Below, in pieces: positions 34,001 through 45,220 of a stretch of 64,000 nucleotides of DNA (position 1 is its first letter; every line of letters begins with the position of its first letter). The position numbers and the translations under genes are program-made. The notes below the pieces were generated by a model. The model was not told where the DNA came from, searched no databases, and was given only the letters and a program-made list of their open reading frames with translations. Origin of the DNA: Bryoerythrophyllum caledonicum (Eukaryota > Streptophyta > Bryopsida > Pottiales > Pottiaceae); assembly GCA_963971425.1 (NCBI GenBank), contig OZ020525.1, positions 6,989,560 through 7,053,559 on the forward strand, written 5' to 3'.

Positions 34001-35696
34001 GATATCATGCCCCTTGGGGGTAGGCGCTGATGACATGCTCCAAGGCATCCATCGGCCTCTTCCTCACCTTTACAGGGGGGCTCGACTTGCTTGATAGCAA
34101 ACTCGTATAGGCCGTTGGTTCCCGCGTGTGCGATGGCGAGGATCGTCGGCCCTTGCTTGAGCTCCAACACCTCTTCATTGTCCTCACGCGCAGTGGAGAC
34201 GTGGATATTGTTGGCCCGTACATCACGATAGCTGATCAGGCTACGTGGGGCGTCTGGGGCATACATAGCCTGCGCACAGGTGAGGGGGGCTCCCCCAAGC
34301 AAAACAATCGATGCCCGGCCCTCACGGAACTTGAAGTTCCTTGTGCCTGCTATTGTGACTATGTCACAACTTTGCCACGGTTCGTTTCGAGTTTTGAACT
34401 CGAAGTACGACGGGTCTTATAAAATGTTGTGAGTAGAGGCGCTGTCTAGCAAGACAATTTTGGTTGTGCTGACTGGCGCTACTCGCTGGACCATATAGTT
34501 TTCTTGGTCTAGCTCACTGAGTGTGAGGGAGGGTGCATCGAGGATGTGTGTTTCCCTCTTGCCCTCCTTTAGTGACTGCAACTCTTTATACATTTCACAG
34601 ACATATTGGGAGGCATGACATTCCTTGGCGTAATGACCAAGGCGACCATATTTATGACACATGCATTTGACTGTCCTAGTGGATGACTGAAAAGATGTTT
34701 CGCTTCTGGGTTTATATGCATACCTCGGGTTTCGGAGATTCCGATTCCACTCTTGCCTCGGCTTCCAACTGCCCTTCGATTTTTGGCGTGGTGCATCAGA
34801 AATATGTGACTCCCGGCTGCCGTTGCCTTGTGTTGGTTCGGAGTTGTGCGATTTCGCCGGGTTCGAGGTCTGTGGTTGACGCTGTACTTCGCTTGTACGG
34901 ATCTCCTTGGTTGGGCGCAATTCGGCGTTCTTCAGCAGCAGTTGTTCTTGCTTCTGAGCCAAGAGTAGGTAAGACATGAGTTCGGCATGCGTCGTGAACC
35001 TCATGTTGCGGTATTGCTGGCCTAAGATAGCGCATGTAGGTGGAAACGTCGACAACGTCTTGTCAATCAGCTCGGTGTCTACTATTGTGTCGCCGCAAAG
35101 TCGGAGTTGTGCAACGATTCTGTCGAGCTCCGAGTTGAATGCAAGAAAGTTGGGGAAGTCCATGACACGGAGAGCGATCCACTCGCTATGGGCTTGAGGT
35201 AAAAATATGGTCTCCTCGTGTTTGAATCGGGCCTCCAAACCTGTCCACAATGCGGTGGGGTCTTCTACCTGAATATACTACTGTCGAAGTGAAGGATCAA
35301 AGTGACGTCAAAGGAGAAGAAGTGTCTGCCATTTGTATGTAGGTGGAATCTCCTCCTTGGGTTCTGGGTTTAACGTGACGTCTAGTTCCTCAGCGCATAA
35401 GTATGTCTACATGTCTATGTTCCAGCCTAAGTAGTTCGATCCATCGGGTTCTCAAGGTTCAAAGATGAGAGGCTGTATGCGGCTATCGCGGGGTGGGCGA
35501 TGTGCCGATATAGCTATAACCTCTATGGTTTCTACAACAGGTTCAACTTCGGGTGTCTCTGTCTATAAAGTTGGCTGCCTCTAAACAACAAAAAGAAACT
35601 TCATGTATGTCTACACAAGCGGAGGATGATGAAGAGATCAAGAGAGAGAAAAAAAATTAAAAAATCTAGAGGACATGAGCGAAAGTGCTGATAACG

Positions 35697-35985
35697 TGTT
35701 AAGAGACGTGAAGCAAACAAACCTGATGAACAACAAGAATGAACTGTCTTTGTGAGCACAGGCCTTGGTTTATTTATCTCGGGGCTTTAATGCCTCGGGA
35801 TTAATGGTAGGTTCAGTTAGTTGTGAGTTAACTGCTGGTAGCTGGTGGTTAATGCCTCGGGATTAACGGTAGCTGGTGGTTAACTGCATGTTAACTAGAA
35901 GGTCTACCTAATCCGGGTAGGTGAGCTAAATGCTGCTGATTAAGAACCCTGGAGTGAATGGATGTACATTCATCCTATTTTAACA
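35697..35985 (-). repeat. Copia 5' LTR (right on the map)
   Basis: 289 bp, same ends as the left LTR, with two fewer of the 31-bp units. Confidence 0.92.
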
Positions 35986-36634
35986 GTTTTGCGTGCCCGG
36001 AGTAACAATTCCTCCTGTCTGTTATACCGCTTTTTCCTCACTCCCTTTTAATCGGTATTAGATGATTAGAATAGCTTGATGGCCACATTTGAAAGCAAAG
36101 GTCATGAATCTTAGCCGCCATTTTTATTCTTCGACGTGATTGTAATATGTAGAGCTAGTTAAGGCTAGTGTTAGGTATAAAAAAAGGTCAAAACTCACGG
36201 TATTTTTTCCGTGATATGTGGTTCTTTTTTTATTTCAGTTTAATCATCATTTGAGGACTATCGAGTAATTATTGCAAAGATTTGCAACAAGTGATTGCTA
36301 AGTGACATGTCATTTTGTAGAATTGGATGATTGTTTGGATTCTGCAAGTGAGTGCTCAACTTGAACTTCATGTTGAAGCTGTGGATACTAACAAGTAATT
36401 CGAGGTTTGTTTGCAAGAGCATAATTATAGAGCTTTTACTTTTGTAAAGTGGGGTTTCCATTGTTTAGAGTTTAATAGGGCTTGCTCTGTACGAGTGATT
36501 TAGTGAGTAACTAATATTGTATGGTTTTTGCAACAGATTTGATGCATGTGATGCTCTTTGCAGGATTGAATTTTATATGAGGTAGTCATATTGGAAGTGT
36601 TATATTTTGATCATTCAAGTATAAGCTTATTACA
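35986..36634. other. intergenic, nothing recognised
   Basis: AT-rich. Could contain the promoter or leader of the kinase pseudogene. Confidence 0.45.
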
Positions 36635-38645
36635 ATGGAGGTCTTTACACTCAAGGGCAACTTCAATGCATCTAATGAAACGCAATCATGGACAGAGACA
36701 AGGGCATTGAGTGGAGGTGGATTGCTGGAATCGCCTGGAACTCTGCCAATTCTTAGCCGTGATGACATAAGCGTTGGTCGAAAGATTGCTGAAGGAGGGC
36801 AAGGCGTTATTTACGAAGGTAGTTTGGCCTCACCCTACTCCTTTAGACATGAGCCAGTTGTTGTGAAGAAGTTCAAGGATTTGTGTGGAATATCACAAGG
36901 TCATTTTCCACCTCAACTTTGGGAATATAAGTGCTCAAATGTTTGCAAACCTTGAGGCATTTACTACGAGTATGGCCTATTTCCTCTGACCAAGACTTTG
37001 TGCATGGTCATGGATCGATATTCAAGTGACCTGCGTGAGCTCATTGACTTTCAAATGAAAGGTAATGAAATTCCTTTTCCACAAGAGGTTGCAATTTGTA
37101 TAATTGCAAAAATTGCCTTGGGCTTAAGGGGTCTGCATGAGTGTAAGATCTATCATAGAGATATCAAGGCTAGCAATATTCTTGTGAAGAAGAGTTCCAA
37201 CCCCTCCTCAATGGATATGGATTACGAAGTTGTTGTTAGGACTTTGAGACCTCAAACAATGTGATAGAAACTTTATTTTGGAGAGCCCCAGAAGTCTTAG
37301 AATCTATACTTGACGAGACGAAACTTGATGAAAACCAATGGCAAGCTGCTGATGTATATAGCTTCGGTATGACTTGCTATGAAATCTTGACAAGGAAAGA
37401 TCCTCTTGAGAATGAGCGAGCCAACAATTACAATTTAGTCTTGTCGAGATATAGACCAGAGTTGCCAACTTATGTTGGTGAACCTCTGAAGGGCATCATT
37501 CAAAGATGTTGGCATCGTGATCCAGCTCTTAGACCAAGTTTTGCTGAAATTGTATGCCTTTTGAAAGACATTACTCCGGGATTGGAAGCAATGGAAGAGG
37601 TGATTGAGAAGGAATTGTCTCTTGATACACCAGATGTCATTTTTGAGGAGATGGTGGATCAAGTAAGAAACTATCCCATTGCTCTTCAAAACGATTCCCA
37701 AAGACACGAAGACAACTCCACGTGGGCTTATGAGTTCATTTGCACTATGGAAGAATTTCGGACTAAATTTGGTTGGAATTCATTCTTCAAACATCACACT
37801 TCGCCATTTTCTCGCCATTTTCTCGATATATAGAGAGGTTGAAGTTGGTTACTCTATTAACTATGCAATTGGAGAGCTATGTTATTGTTGGAGATGACGA
37901 GCTTTTCAAGATCATGAAGAAACCATACAATATCATCATTCAAGGCTATTGGTTGAGTGAATATGATCCTGAAGAGGATGGAGATTTGGTATTGGATCAA
38001 AAGCTTGCAACCATAGACCAAACTCTTGTGGAGCCTCTCTTGCATGCCGAAGTGTGTAAAGAGCAAATCATGGCGGTTGCTAAATTGTCATTTCGAGACC
38101 TTATCAGGCAAAATATGAGGGATTACCCGATTGTTGAGAAGTTTTGCCTTGACATGCAATCTCATATAAGGTTTGGCTCAAGACAACGCATGAAGTGCCT
38201 TCAAGAAACCTTGAACAACCAAGGCATGAATTTACTAAGGGATTCATTATTCCTCTCCAGCATTGTTTTTACTTTGTTCAGATTGGTGATGGCAAGGAAA
38301 GGTAAATTGTTTGCAGATTTACCTGGTGCTGGTTTTCAAAGATCTCGTGAATACTTCATGGGCTTTACAGGACTTCACTTCATTTTTCAATGTCTCTCAC
38401 CTATTCTACAATTTACATTATACGGATGGCAATGGTGTTTACTTTGGTTCCTATGTGATACAATATTGGGCATTTTCAACAATCTGTCGGTATATCTTTA
38501 TTTTGTTCACATTACTCATTATGCTTTGCCGTTGGTTGCTTATCATCAACAACTAGAAAAATTCCTAGGGAGTAAATCTATCGTCATTTACCTGTTTATT
38601 GTTATGTCAAGTTTTGGGACCTATAGGTTTAAGGTGAAAAGATAA
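36635..38645 (+). pseudogene. protein kinase with C-terminal membrane spans, broken
   Basis: Kinase motifs are present: glycine loop GRKIAEGGQGVIYEG, VVVKKFK (ATP lysine), HRDIKASNILV, FWRAPEVLE, DVYSFGMTCYEIL and RCWHRDPALRPSF. Where DFG is expected the sequence reads DFE. After the kinase come about 200 residues with no recognised domain, then hydrophobic segments near the end (LLRDSLFLSSIVFTLF; LYGWQWCLLWFLCDTILG; SIVIYLFIVMSSF). The reading frame is broken by an in-frame TGA at 36952-36954 (CKP*GIYYEYG, probably once Trp) and by frameshifts near 37238 and 37830. I see no introns. A kinase domain at the N-terminus with membrane spans at the C-terminus is the reverse of receptor kinases. 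Confidence 0.8.
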
Positions 38646-39204
38646 AAGAAATTCATCTATCACACCTTTATTGGGATTAGTTATTCTATTGTGTATTATA
38701 TCTTTGTTAATAGGCTTCTCCTTCTCAATGATTTTTCAGCATGGCTGAAAATCTTTGTCCTTACACATTCATATTATAATAAAAGAGTGCTTTCATTGAT
38801 ATGACATTTTCCATGGCTTTTCATTAAAATGTCTTCTAACAATCTTTGATTCTAGATCTTGACAACGTAGAAAATCTTGCTACAGGAGAAATTTCACATA
38901 TGTAGAATGTGGAATAGGGTCCTTTTTTTTGTTTTTTGTGACCCGAGTGACTCACCAACTTCTAAAATACTTGAAGTAGTAAGTGAAGGGCGACAGGGTT
39001 GCTAGTAGTGGCATTGGACATGGAATAGAACAACTTGGGCGTCATCGATACTTCTTTGCATCACACGTGTTGAAAGATAGGGTGTGCAAAACCTGATCGC
39101 CAAAATGGCTCACAAAAAAATATAATGATCGAGACAACCTGGAAGCATCATATTGTTATGTGAGTCATATAATCGATCCAAAACAATACAATGATCCAGA
39201 CCAA
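38646..39204. other. intergenic, nothing recognised
   Basis: 3' flank of the kinase pseudogene, with no gene or repeat that I could match. Confidence 0.45.
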
Positions 39205-39555
39205 GGTAAGCCTCCCCATAACCAACAAAAATCCATGGCCAACGCCTATAAAATTGGGGTATATCCAACCCTCTTCCATCCCATTACCACCAACTCAGTT
39301 CCAAATGGAGGTTTGCTATTAGTCAAGACCCTTACTTTTGGTTGTTGAATATGGGGGGTACCTATTGCTGGCCACCCACTAAACATGGCTGCATAGTTTG
39401 AAAATTCATAACTTATTCAGTTTTCATCGGAAAAATATGAAATCACTTGGGTTGGAATTGTAATTCTATTGGCTATCACTGAAATTAATAGTAAAATTAT
39501 CTCCTCTCTCCATATATGCACATTCCTTAACTTGTCGGTTTTAGGGGGGCTTACC
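39205..39555. mobile_element. TTA-flanked MITE family 2, full copy
   Basis: 351 bp. Ends GGTAAGCCTCCCCATAACC at the left and ggttttaggggggcttacc at the right are inverted repeats of about 19 bp. The right flank is tta (39556-39558), the left caa. Interior shared with 17516, 24825 and 40857. Probably PIF/Harbinger-type by target size. Confidence 0.82.
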
Positions 39556-39682
39556 TTAAATGACCACCTCAAAGCGAAGGAAGCATGAAGATAGGATCGC
39601 AATCAACTGCAGCATATTCTCGGTAAATTTCTCCGTTTGAACATCAGAACTCCACAAGAACCGTTTTAAGCTCACATTCTAA

Positions 39683-40051
39683 GAGCATCTCCACCTCTGA
39701 CGGAATAAACTCCACGCCAGAGTAGAGATCCCCATGAGAAGTGGAGACAGCAGATTCTAGCTTGGGAAAATTTCCCACCGCAAGCTTGAATTTTTGGCGG
39801 AAACGGTAGCCTTGCGAAATAGAAGGAACAACCAAAAATTGATCGCCACGTGGCATTCTAGGATAGGACAATGAGGAGGGGGAATTTGAGTGTCCCCCTC
39901 TACTTATGGTGATTTTACTGTTCGAATGAACCGGCGCCGCCAGCCCGGTGGACTGAGACACCGGCCTGGGCCCCGCGGTGTGGGCCTTTTCCATGTTTTG
40001 AGCAGAATTTTGGCATTTCTCCCGGGGCCTTGTGCCTCGGTGGAGATGCTC
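39683..40051. mobile_element. MITE with GAGCATCTCCACC ends and TAA duplication
   Basis: 369 bp. GAGCATCTCCACC at the left and ggtggagatgctc at the right are perfect inverted repeats, flanked by TAA on both sides (39680-39682 and 40052-40054). Such ends and target are typical of PIF/Harbinger-type plant MITEs. A 150-codon minus-strand open frame across it is a by-product. Confidence 0.85.
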
Positions 40052-40341
40052 TAAAAGCAATCCTTCTAAAAGATGCACGGTAAATTTGAAGAGCACCTCA
40101 AGGAATCACTGCACTGAAGATGGTTGTTAGTGTAACCAGACTAATTGTGTTGGAAATGCTATAACTTTCTACTTTTGAAGGTTTTTTTTTAATGAGAGCA
40201 CATCTATCTATGCTACTTAAGGAGGGGATCATTGTAAACCTAGTCGGCAAGAATATTCATGAGGAGTAAAAACTTGTAGCATTTATGAACAAATTAGTGT
40301 GGTTAACACTAAATACCATCACTAGTGTAGCTTGGAGAGAC

Positions 40342-40530
40342 GCTATCTTGTGAGCAAGGAACAGTGGGTGGTGAGCGGGGAGTAAAAACTAAATTGAAAA
40401 AGAGTTACTTTGTTCTCTCTTCAAAAAGTACAAAAGTGTTGCCTACTACTAAATCATAAATTCTAAATGCTACACCCTAAACCCTAAACCATAAATTTGA
40501 TTGTTCAATGCTCACCGCTCACAAGATAGC
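40342..40530. repeat. small foldback
   Basis: Perfect 14-bp inverted repeat gctatcttgtgagc (40342-40355) and gctcacaagatagc (40517-40530), with further similarity inward (gtgagcgg/ccgctcac). The loop includes ccctaaaccctaaacc. Possibly a tiny MITE. Confidence 0.55.
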
Positions 40531-40609
40531 ATTCCTTGTCATAGAGCCTAGAAAAAAAACTCAATTTTGGCCAAAAATAGTGGCCAACTTGCACGGAACT
40601 AAAAAATTC

Positions 40610-40850
40610 CAGCACAACCGTCAACATTGCAATTGTTGCAAAAAAACATCAACAAATGAGATTTCTCACAACGAAGGAGAATAGATGGAAAAGTTGCCAA
40701 TGCAGGATAGAGCTATTGAGTGGTGTGGGAGAGACTAGAGTTCTAATTCCTACACCAGCATAGCCTACTGCATGCTCCTTAAAAGCAAGAAGGCATGGGA
40801 GGCAGAGAGAAATTTAAGTGATTTTAGTAAAAAAATTCAAGTAAAGAAAT
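40610..40850. repeat. dispersed repeat, related to 15690-16000
   Basis: Shares gagaatagatggaaaagttg, gactagag, ttcctaca, ccagcatag and tgcatgctcctta in the same order and orientation as 15770-15860. Class unknown. Confidence 0.6.
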
Positions 40851-40856
40851 TCATAT

Positions 40857-41016
40857 ACTAAAAAATTCATAACTAACTCATATTTCATTGGAAAAATATG
40901 AAATCACTTGGGTAGAAATTATAATTCTATTGGCTATCACTAAAATATAATTAAATAATTCTTTCCTCTCTCCATACATGCACATTGCTTAACTTGTCAG
41001 TTATGCGGGGGTTACC
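40857..41016. mobile_element. TTA-flanked MITE family 2, partial copy
   Basis: Right half only: ttcataactaactcat, atgaaatcacttgggt, ctattggctatcact, acttgtcagttatgcggggg and ttacc, followed by tta. The left half is lost or diverged. Confidence 0.7.
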
Positions 41017-41636
41017 TTATACAATATTTAACCCTTTAAGACCAAGAGAGCCCAAACAGGGTCAATCCTGGGTGTATTTAAAGCACGTCTGGCCTTGGTA
41101 CAACAGCTTAAACCTCAAAAAAAATTGTTAAAAAATGACACCACAAAAACCTAAAAAGCTCATATGGTCTTCTAGAGGTTAAATACAGTGAAAGGTAGAC
41201 AGGAGTTTTACAAGTAGAGTCCGGTTCCAAATGTCATATTACGTTACCTCAGTCATTACACTAGAAAACTCTCAATTGTCTAAAAATTTGTATGGAAGTC
41301 TCTGCCTATATTGTAATCTGGGAAATCCTACTCAACTCGTTGAACTAGGGGTAGAAGTATCCTTGCACTCTAGAAAGATGACAAGGCAACGAGGAAAAAT
41401 ATCATCATCTCTAATGGTACAGACAGACGCACTTCAGAGTCTGTTCTTGATCCACTTGAGCGCACCTGATGCAGCCGATCTGCATTCCACACATGACATA
41501 GGGTTTAGAATTCACCTGGGCCAGCAAGAAGAGACACAAATGGGCTCGTGTCAGTATTCTTTCGTCAAATGTATTTGATGACAAAAGAAAGAAAAAAAAA
41601 AAAAAAAAAGGCACCTGATAGTGAAGAGTCGGAATC

Positions 41637-44634
41637 TTACTCTACAGCGTTTTTGATCGATCCAATCACTCCTTCATCGTCTGCATCCTCCTCCTCGGAT
41701 TCAACTTCCGTCCTCTCCTTCTCCAAAACTGCTGTCCTGCCGCCCTGGCTCCCTGCTAAAACAAAAAGTAAGTTCCTGATAGATGCAAGCGAGAAATAAC
41801 ATTCAAAACGTCTGTTTCCAGGGAGTTGTCTTTCATTCTCATGTAAGGAGGTTCATGGATGGGAGATGTTTCTTACCTTGTGGCCTGCTGCCATTGTTAG
41901 ACCTCAGTTTCGCTGACGCGCCGCGTCCCTTGTCCTTCTGTAATCTTGCCAGGTCCTCCACGAGCTCCCGCTCAGATTCACTGGAGAGGATTGGAAACGG
42001 AGTCAGGATGGGAGATGGTTTATAGCTATGGGGGAACATGGTCATCAGGGAACAAGGGTAACGCACCTCAGTCGTGTGGGAATGGTGACCTTCACTTTGA
42101 AGTAGTGATCGCCTCGGACGTTGGGCTTGTTTAGCTTCGGTGCCCCGAATTTGGCCATCACTAGCGTGTCTCCAGGTTGCGTTCCAGCTGGGATTTGCAG
42201 GTCTTTGACTCCGTCCACTGTTTTTGCCTGATAGGAGCCACAAACACTAAGGATAAGCCCTAGAGAAGCTCCGATGGTCGAAAGGAAGTGTTATCACACA
42301 TCACTAGTTTAGTTCTTCTGAATCCGCTCATGGACATGTGAGCAGAGAGACAGCAAAGATGAATATACCTGAACAACGGTGCCCAGGATTGCATCTGTGA
42401 AACTGATAGATATTGTCGACGAGAGGTTGATCCCATCCCTTTGAACGCCAGGCATCTCCTTCACGTTCAGAAAGACGTATAGGTCTCCAGTTGGGCCTCT
42501 GCAGGAAACGCCATTCAAGTTAAAGATTCTCAGTTGCTGAAGAAAACTAAAAAAAAAACGGCACTCAGAGCTCTGACTCAGGTGCGTACCCTCTGGGACC
42601 GACGTCTCCCTCTCCACGGACACGGAGCGTGCTGCCGTTGTTCACACCGGCAGGTATCTTCACTTTGATGTTCTTCTTCACGCGTATCCGGCCTTCCCCT
42701 CCACATTTGCGGCAGTAATCACTAATGACTTCGCCTTCACCTCCACACGTTGTGCAAGTAGAGACCTGCAACACGAACGGACAACCAACTAGTGAGGCGC
42801 AGAACAAACAAAACTCCACAACTCCAAACAATTTTTCAATTAATCATATCAAGCCTGCTGTGTAGAGAAAGGGACTAGTGAACGAACAGGACGGCCAGTA
42901 TCTGAAAAATAGGGTCCTGGAAAAAAATACCTGCGAGAAAGTTCCAAAGGGTGTATCTTGAGTGCGCATCACTTGGCCCATTCCGCCACACGTAGGGCAG
43001 CCCTTTCGACTGGTGCCTGCTTTCGCTCCACTTCCAGTGCACGCCGTACACGTCTCCAAGTGAGCAGCTTCGAACTCCTTCTCTGTACCAAATATGGCTT
43101 CTGTAAACTCCAAGGACATGTCATACCTGGACATAAAACATGGCATCCAATTCAGAAGGCAAGTCCAACACCACAGGAAGAAAAACGCACTCCATCAGGT
43201 TCAAATCATCTTCAAACCTACACTTCAAATTAAACAGGAGGGGAAGGTGTTGCATATTAACCTAACGTCGTCTCCTTGCACAACTGTGGGTCTTCTGGCG
43301 CCACCCATGCCACCCATCCCTCCCATGCCTCCCATTCCGCCCATGCTACCTCCAAAGAACGACTCGAAGAGATCAAAAGGATTCGTCTGCAACATGTCAC
43401 AGTATGTTAGAATGCTAAGAACCATCATGCTGGAGTAGTTCCACCAAATTCCATTGCAAATGAACTTATCAGTGATGAGGTGATGATCTCTCCACATACC
43501 GCGCCATAGGCACCGGCTCCACCAGCTGCTCCGCCCTTCACCCCCGCCTCTCCAAATTGATCATACAACGACCTCTTCTGTTCGTCTGATAGAACCTACA
43601 TGTAGAGAAACGCACAACATGTCAGCCTTAACTACAAGACTATATACAGCTTACTGCAATAATCACAAACTTGAAAGGAGTGTGCGAACCCTACCTCGTA
43701 CGCATTGCTGATTTCCTTGAACTTGTCTTCAGCGCCCGGCTCCTTGTTCACGTCAGGATGGTACTGCAAAACGAACCAAAACGGCTCATCAGAACGGGCA
43801 ACACGTTTCCTAACAACAGGAGAGATCGGTTTTGTAGGTCAATGACAGAAATCTCGAGCAGAACGTCACACACACAGGTTTGTAACTCAGCCCTAAAAAG
43901 ATAATTGAGACACTGGCTGTGAAGTTCCTTGCTCTGATATTGCAACCTTGTACCCTACACAGAATATCCGACGACGAGATGGTGCCCAAGCTCTAATTCT
44001 TCCCAGTTCTCAACCGACAAAATCAGCGGCGCTCTGTTCAAATCTCGCGGACCGCTTCTGGAAAGGTTTACAACAACGGACACGAAATCTGAACTACAGA
44101 ACCTAAAACCCACAAGGAGGACACCGTGATGGGGAAAGACAGAAGCGTCGCGCCGCTGAAACAATTGAACCCAATACAAGTTATTCGCAATTTGGTGGAG
44201 AGAAAGAGAGAGAAAGATGTAGCCGCGGCACTTCTGCAGATAACATGCGAGGATTGGAGGCAACCCAACAATCTACGCACCTTGCGCGCGAGTTTGCGAT
44301 ACGCGCTCTTGATGTCTTGCTTGTTAGCCGACTTGGGCACGCCAAGCGTGCTGTAGTAATCCGCCGCCGCGCGCGCGCACAACCTGCCACCCCCGCGCCG
44401 CGGTCGCTGCCTCACGCTCTCCACGCGCACCGCGCTCTCGGGGAGCCATCCGCGGCGCCCGCCCCCGCTCAGAAACCCACGCCGCTCGTCCTCAACCCGC
44501 AGCGCTGCCACCACCACTCGCGGCGCGCGCCCCACCGCTACGCCCCGGAACCTCAACCTGCCCCGCACCCCCGTCTGCGACGTCGACGCCACCGCCGCGA
44601 CGCCACCACTTGGTACCATCGTCTGGGTCGCCAT
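41637..44634 (-). CDS. chloroplast DnaJ (type I Hsp40, DJA5/DJA6-like)
   Basis: Co-chaperone of plastid Hsp70; DJA5 and DJA6 of Arabidopsis are linked to chloroplast Fe-S cluster assembly. CDS is complement(join(41637..41755,41877..41980,42067..42227,42369..42498,42590..42765,42931..43126,43262..43386,43500..43595,43695..43763,44281..44634)), 509 residues. A transit peptide rich in Ser, Arg and Val precedes the J domain ([21 protein letters not shown], with HPD split by intron 1). Then come a Gly/Met-rich segment (GGMGGMGG) and four CxxCxGxG repeats ([32 protein letters not shown]), then the substrate-binding domain ([25 protein letters not shown]). It ends with an acidic tail. All nine introns are GT-AG. 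The ATG at 44634 is chosen because the frame upstream offers no other ATG. The last intron has a NAGNAG acceptor (AGCAG, 41757-41753). Confidence 0.93.
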
Positions 44635-45220
44635 TCCTCCTGCTGAAAACTCCAACCTCTCAAATCATGGCCAAACCCACCTATAACTCGAAACCTGATT
44701 CTCCTGGTTGACGCGCACTTTGCTCGGTTATGGGTGTGGATTGGGTGAACATTCCAGCGCGTCGCACTGGGCACTCATCTCTGAAGTTATGATGGCATGG
44801 TCGCGGGTTTCGTCTCGCGCCTTCGGGAACCTTCACGACTCATCCGCTTTTTCTCAAATGAGCGAGAATCTCTCCTTGTGGAATTTCCGCCTCCACACGA
44901 TGCTCATCCTACGCTCGCAATGGGCACTCCTAGCAGGGCCCACATTCGTGGCCAGCACTGGTTCGACCACTCTCACGGTCCGAACTTGATCTCTGCTCCT
45001 TCCTTTCTGCACTTGCGAAGGTCAATGGAAGATGCGAGAATGCGGCAGAGGTTTGTGAATCTGGCATGTGGCCGCCATTCGCTTTTGACGCCATGGATAA
45101 CGTTTTTCCCAGTACAGCTTCGTTCTCTTGCAGTTTGGGAATTCGATCTTTGGAGCTTGAGGTTGTTTGAGGGGAGTGACTTGAGATTGAGCTTTGGAGC
45201 TTGAGGTTGTTTGAGGCGAG
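44635..45220. promoter_or_regulatory. divergent promoter region of the DnaJ / zinc-finger pair
   Basis: 586 bp between two start codons facing away from each other. Contains a perfect 24-bp direct repeat (45149-45172 and 45193-45216) just before the plus-strand ATG. No clear TATA box seen. Confidence 0.55.

Larger units (their letters stand above)
30721..35985 (-). mobile_element. Copia (Ty1-type) LTR retrotransposon, fossil
   Basis: A 5.27-kb element whose genes lie on the minus strand. LTRs begin TGTTAAGAGACGTG and end CTATTTTAACA; they are flanked by atttt/gtttt, an imperfect 5-bp duplication. Parts from right to left: Gag with a CCHC knuckle (near 34650), protease (LLDSAS), integrase, reverse transcriptase and RNase H with ADV-type end. 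A polypurine tract borders the left LTR, and a ttatcagcact-type primer-binding site borders the right LTR. This order is that of Copia. The coding region is broken in several places. LTRs differ by a few percent of bases and in number of internal repeat units, suggesting a moderate age. Confidence 0.93.

Noticed and set aside
39644-40096. 150-codon minus-strand open frame
   Set aside because: Spans a complete MITE (39683-40051) including both inverted ends.
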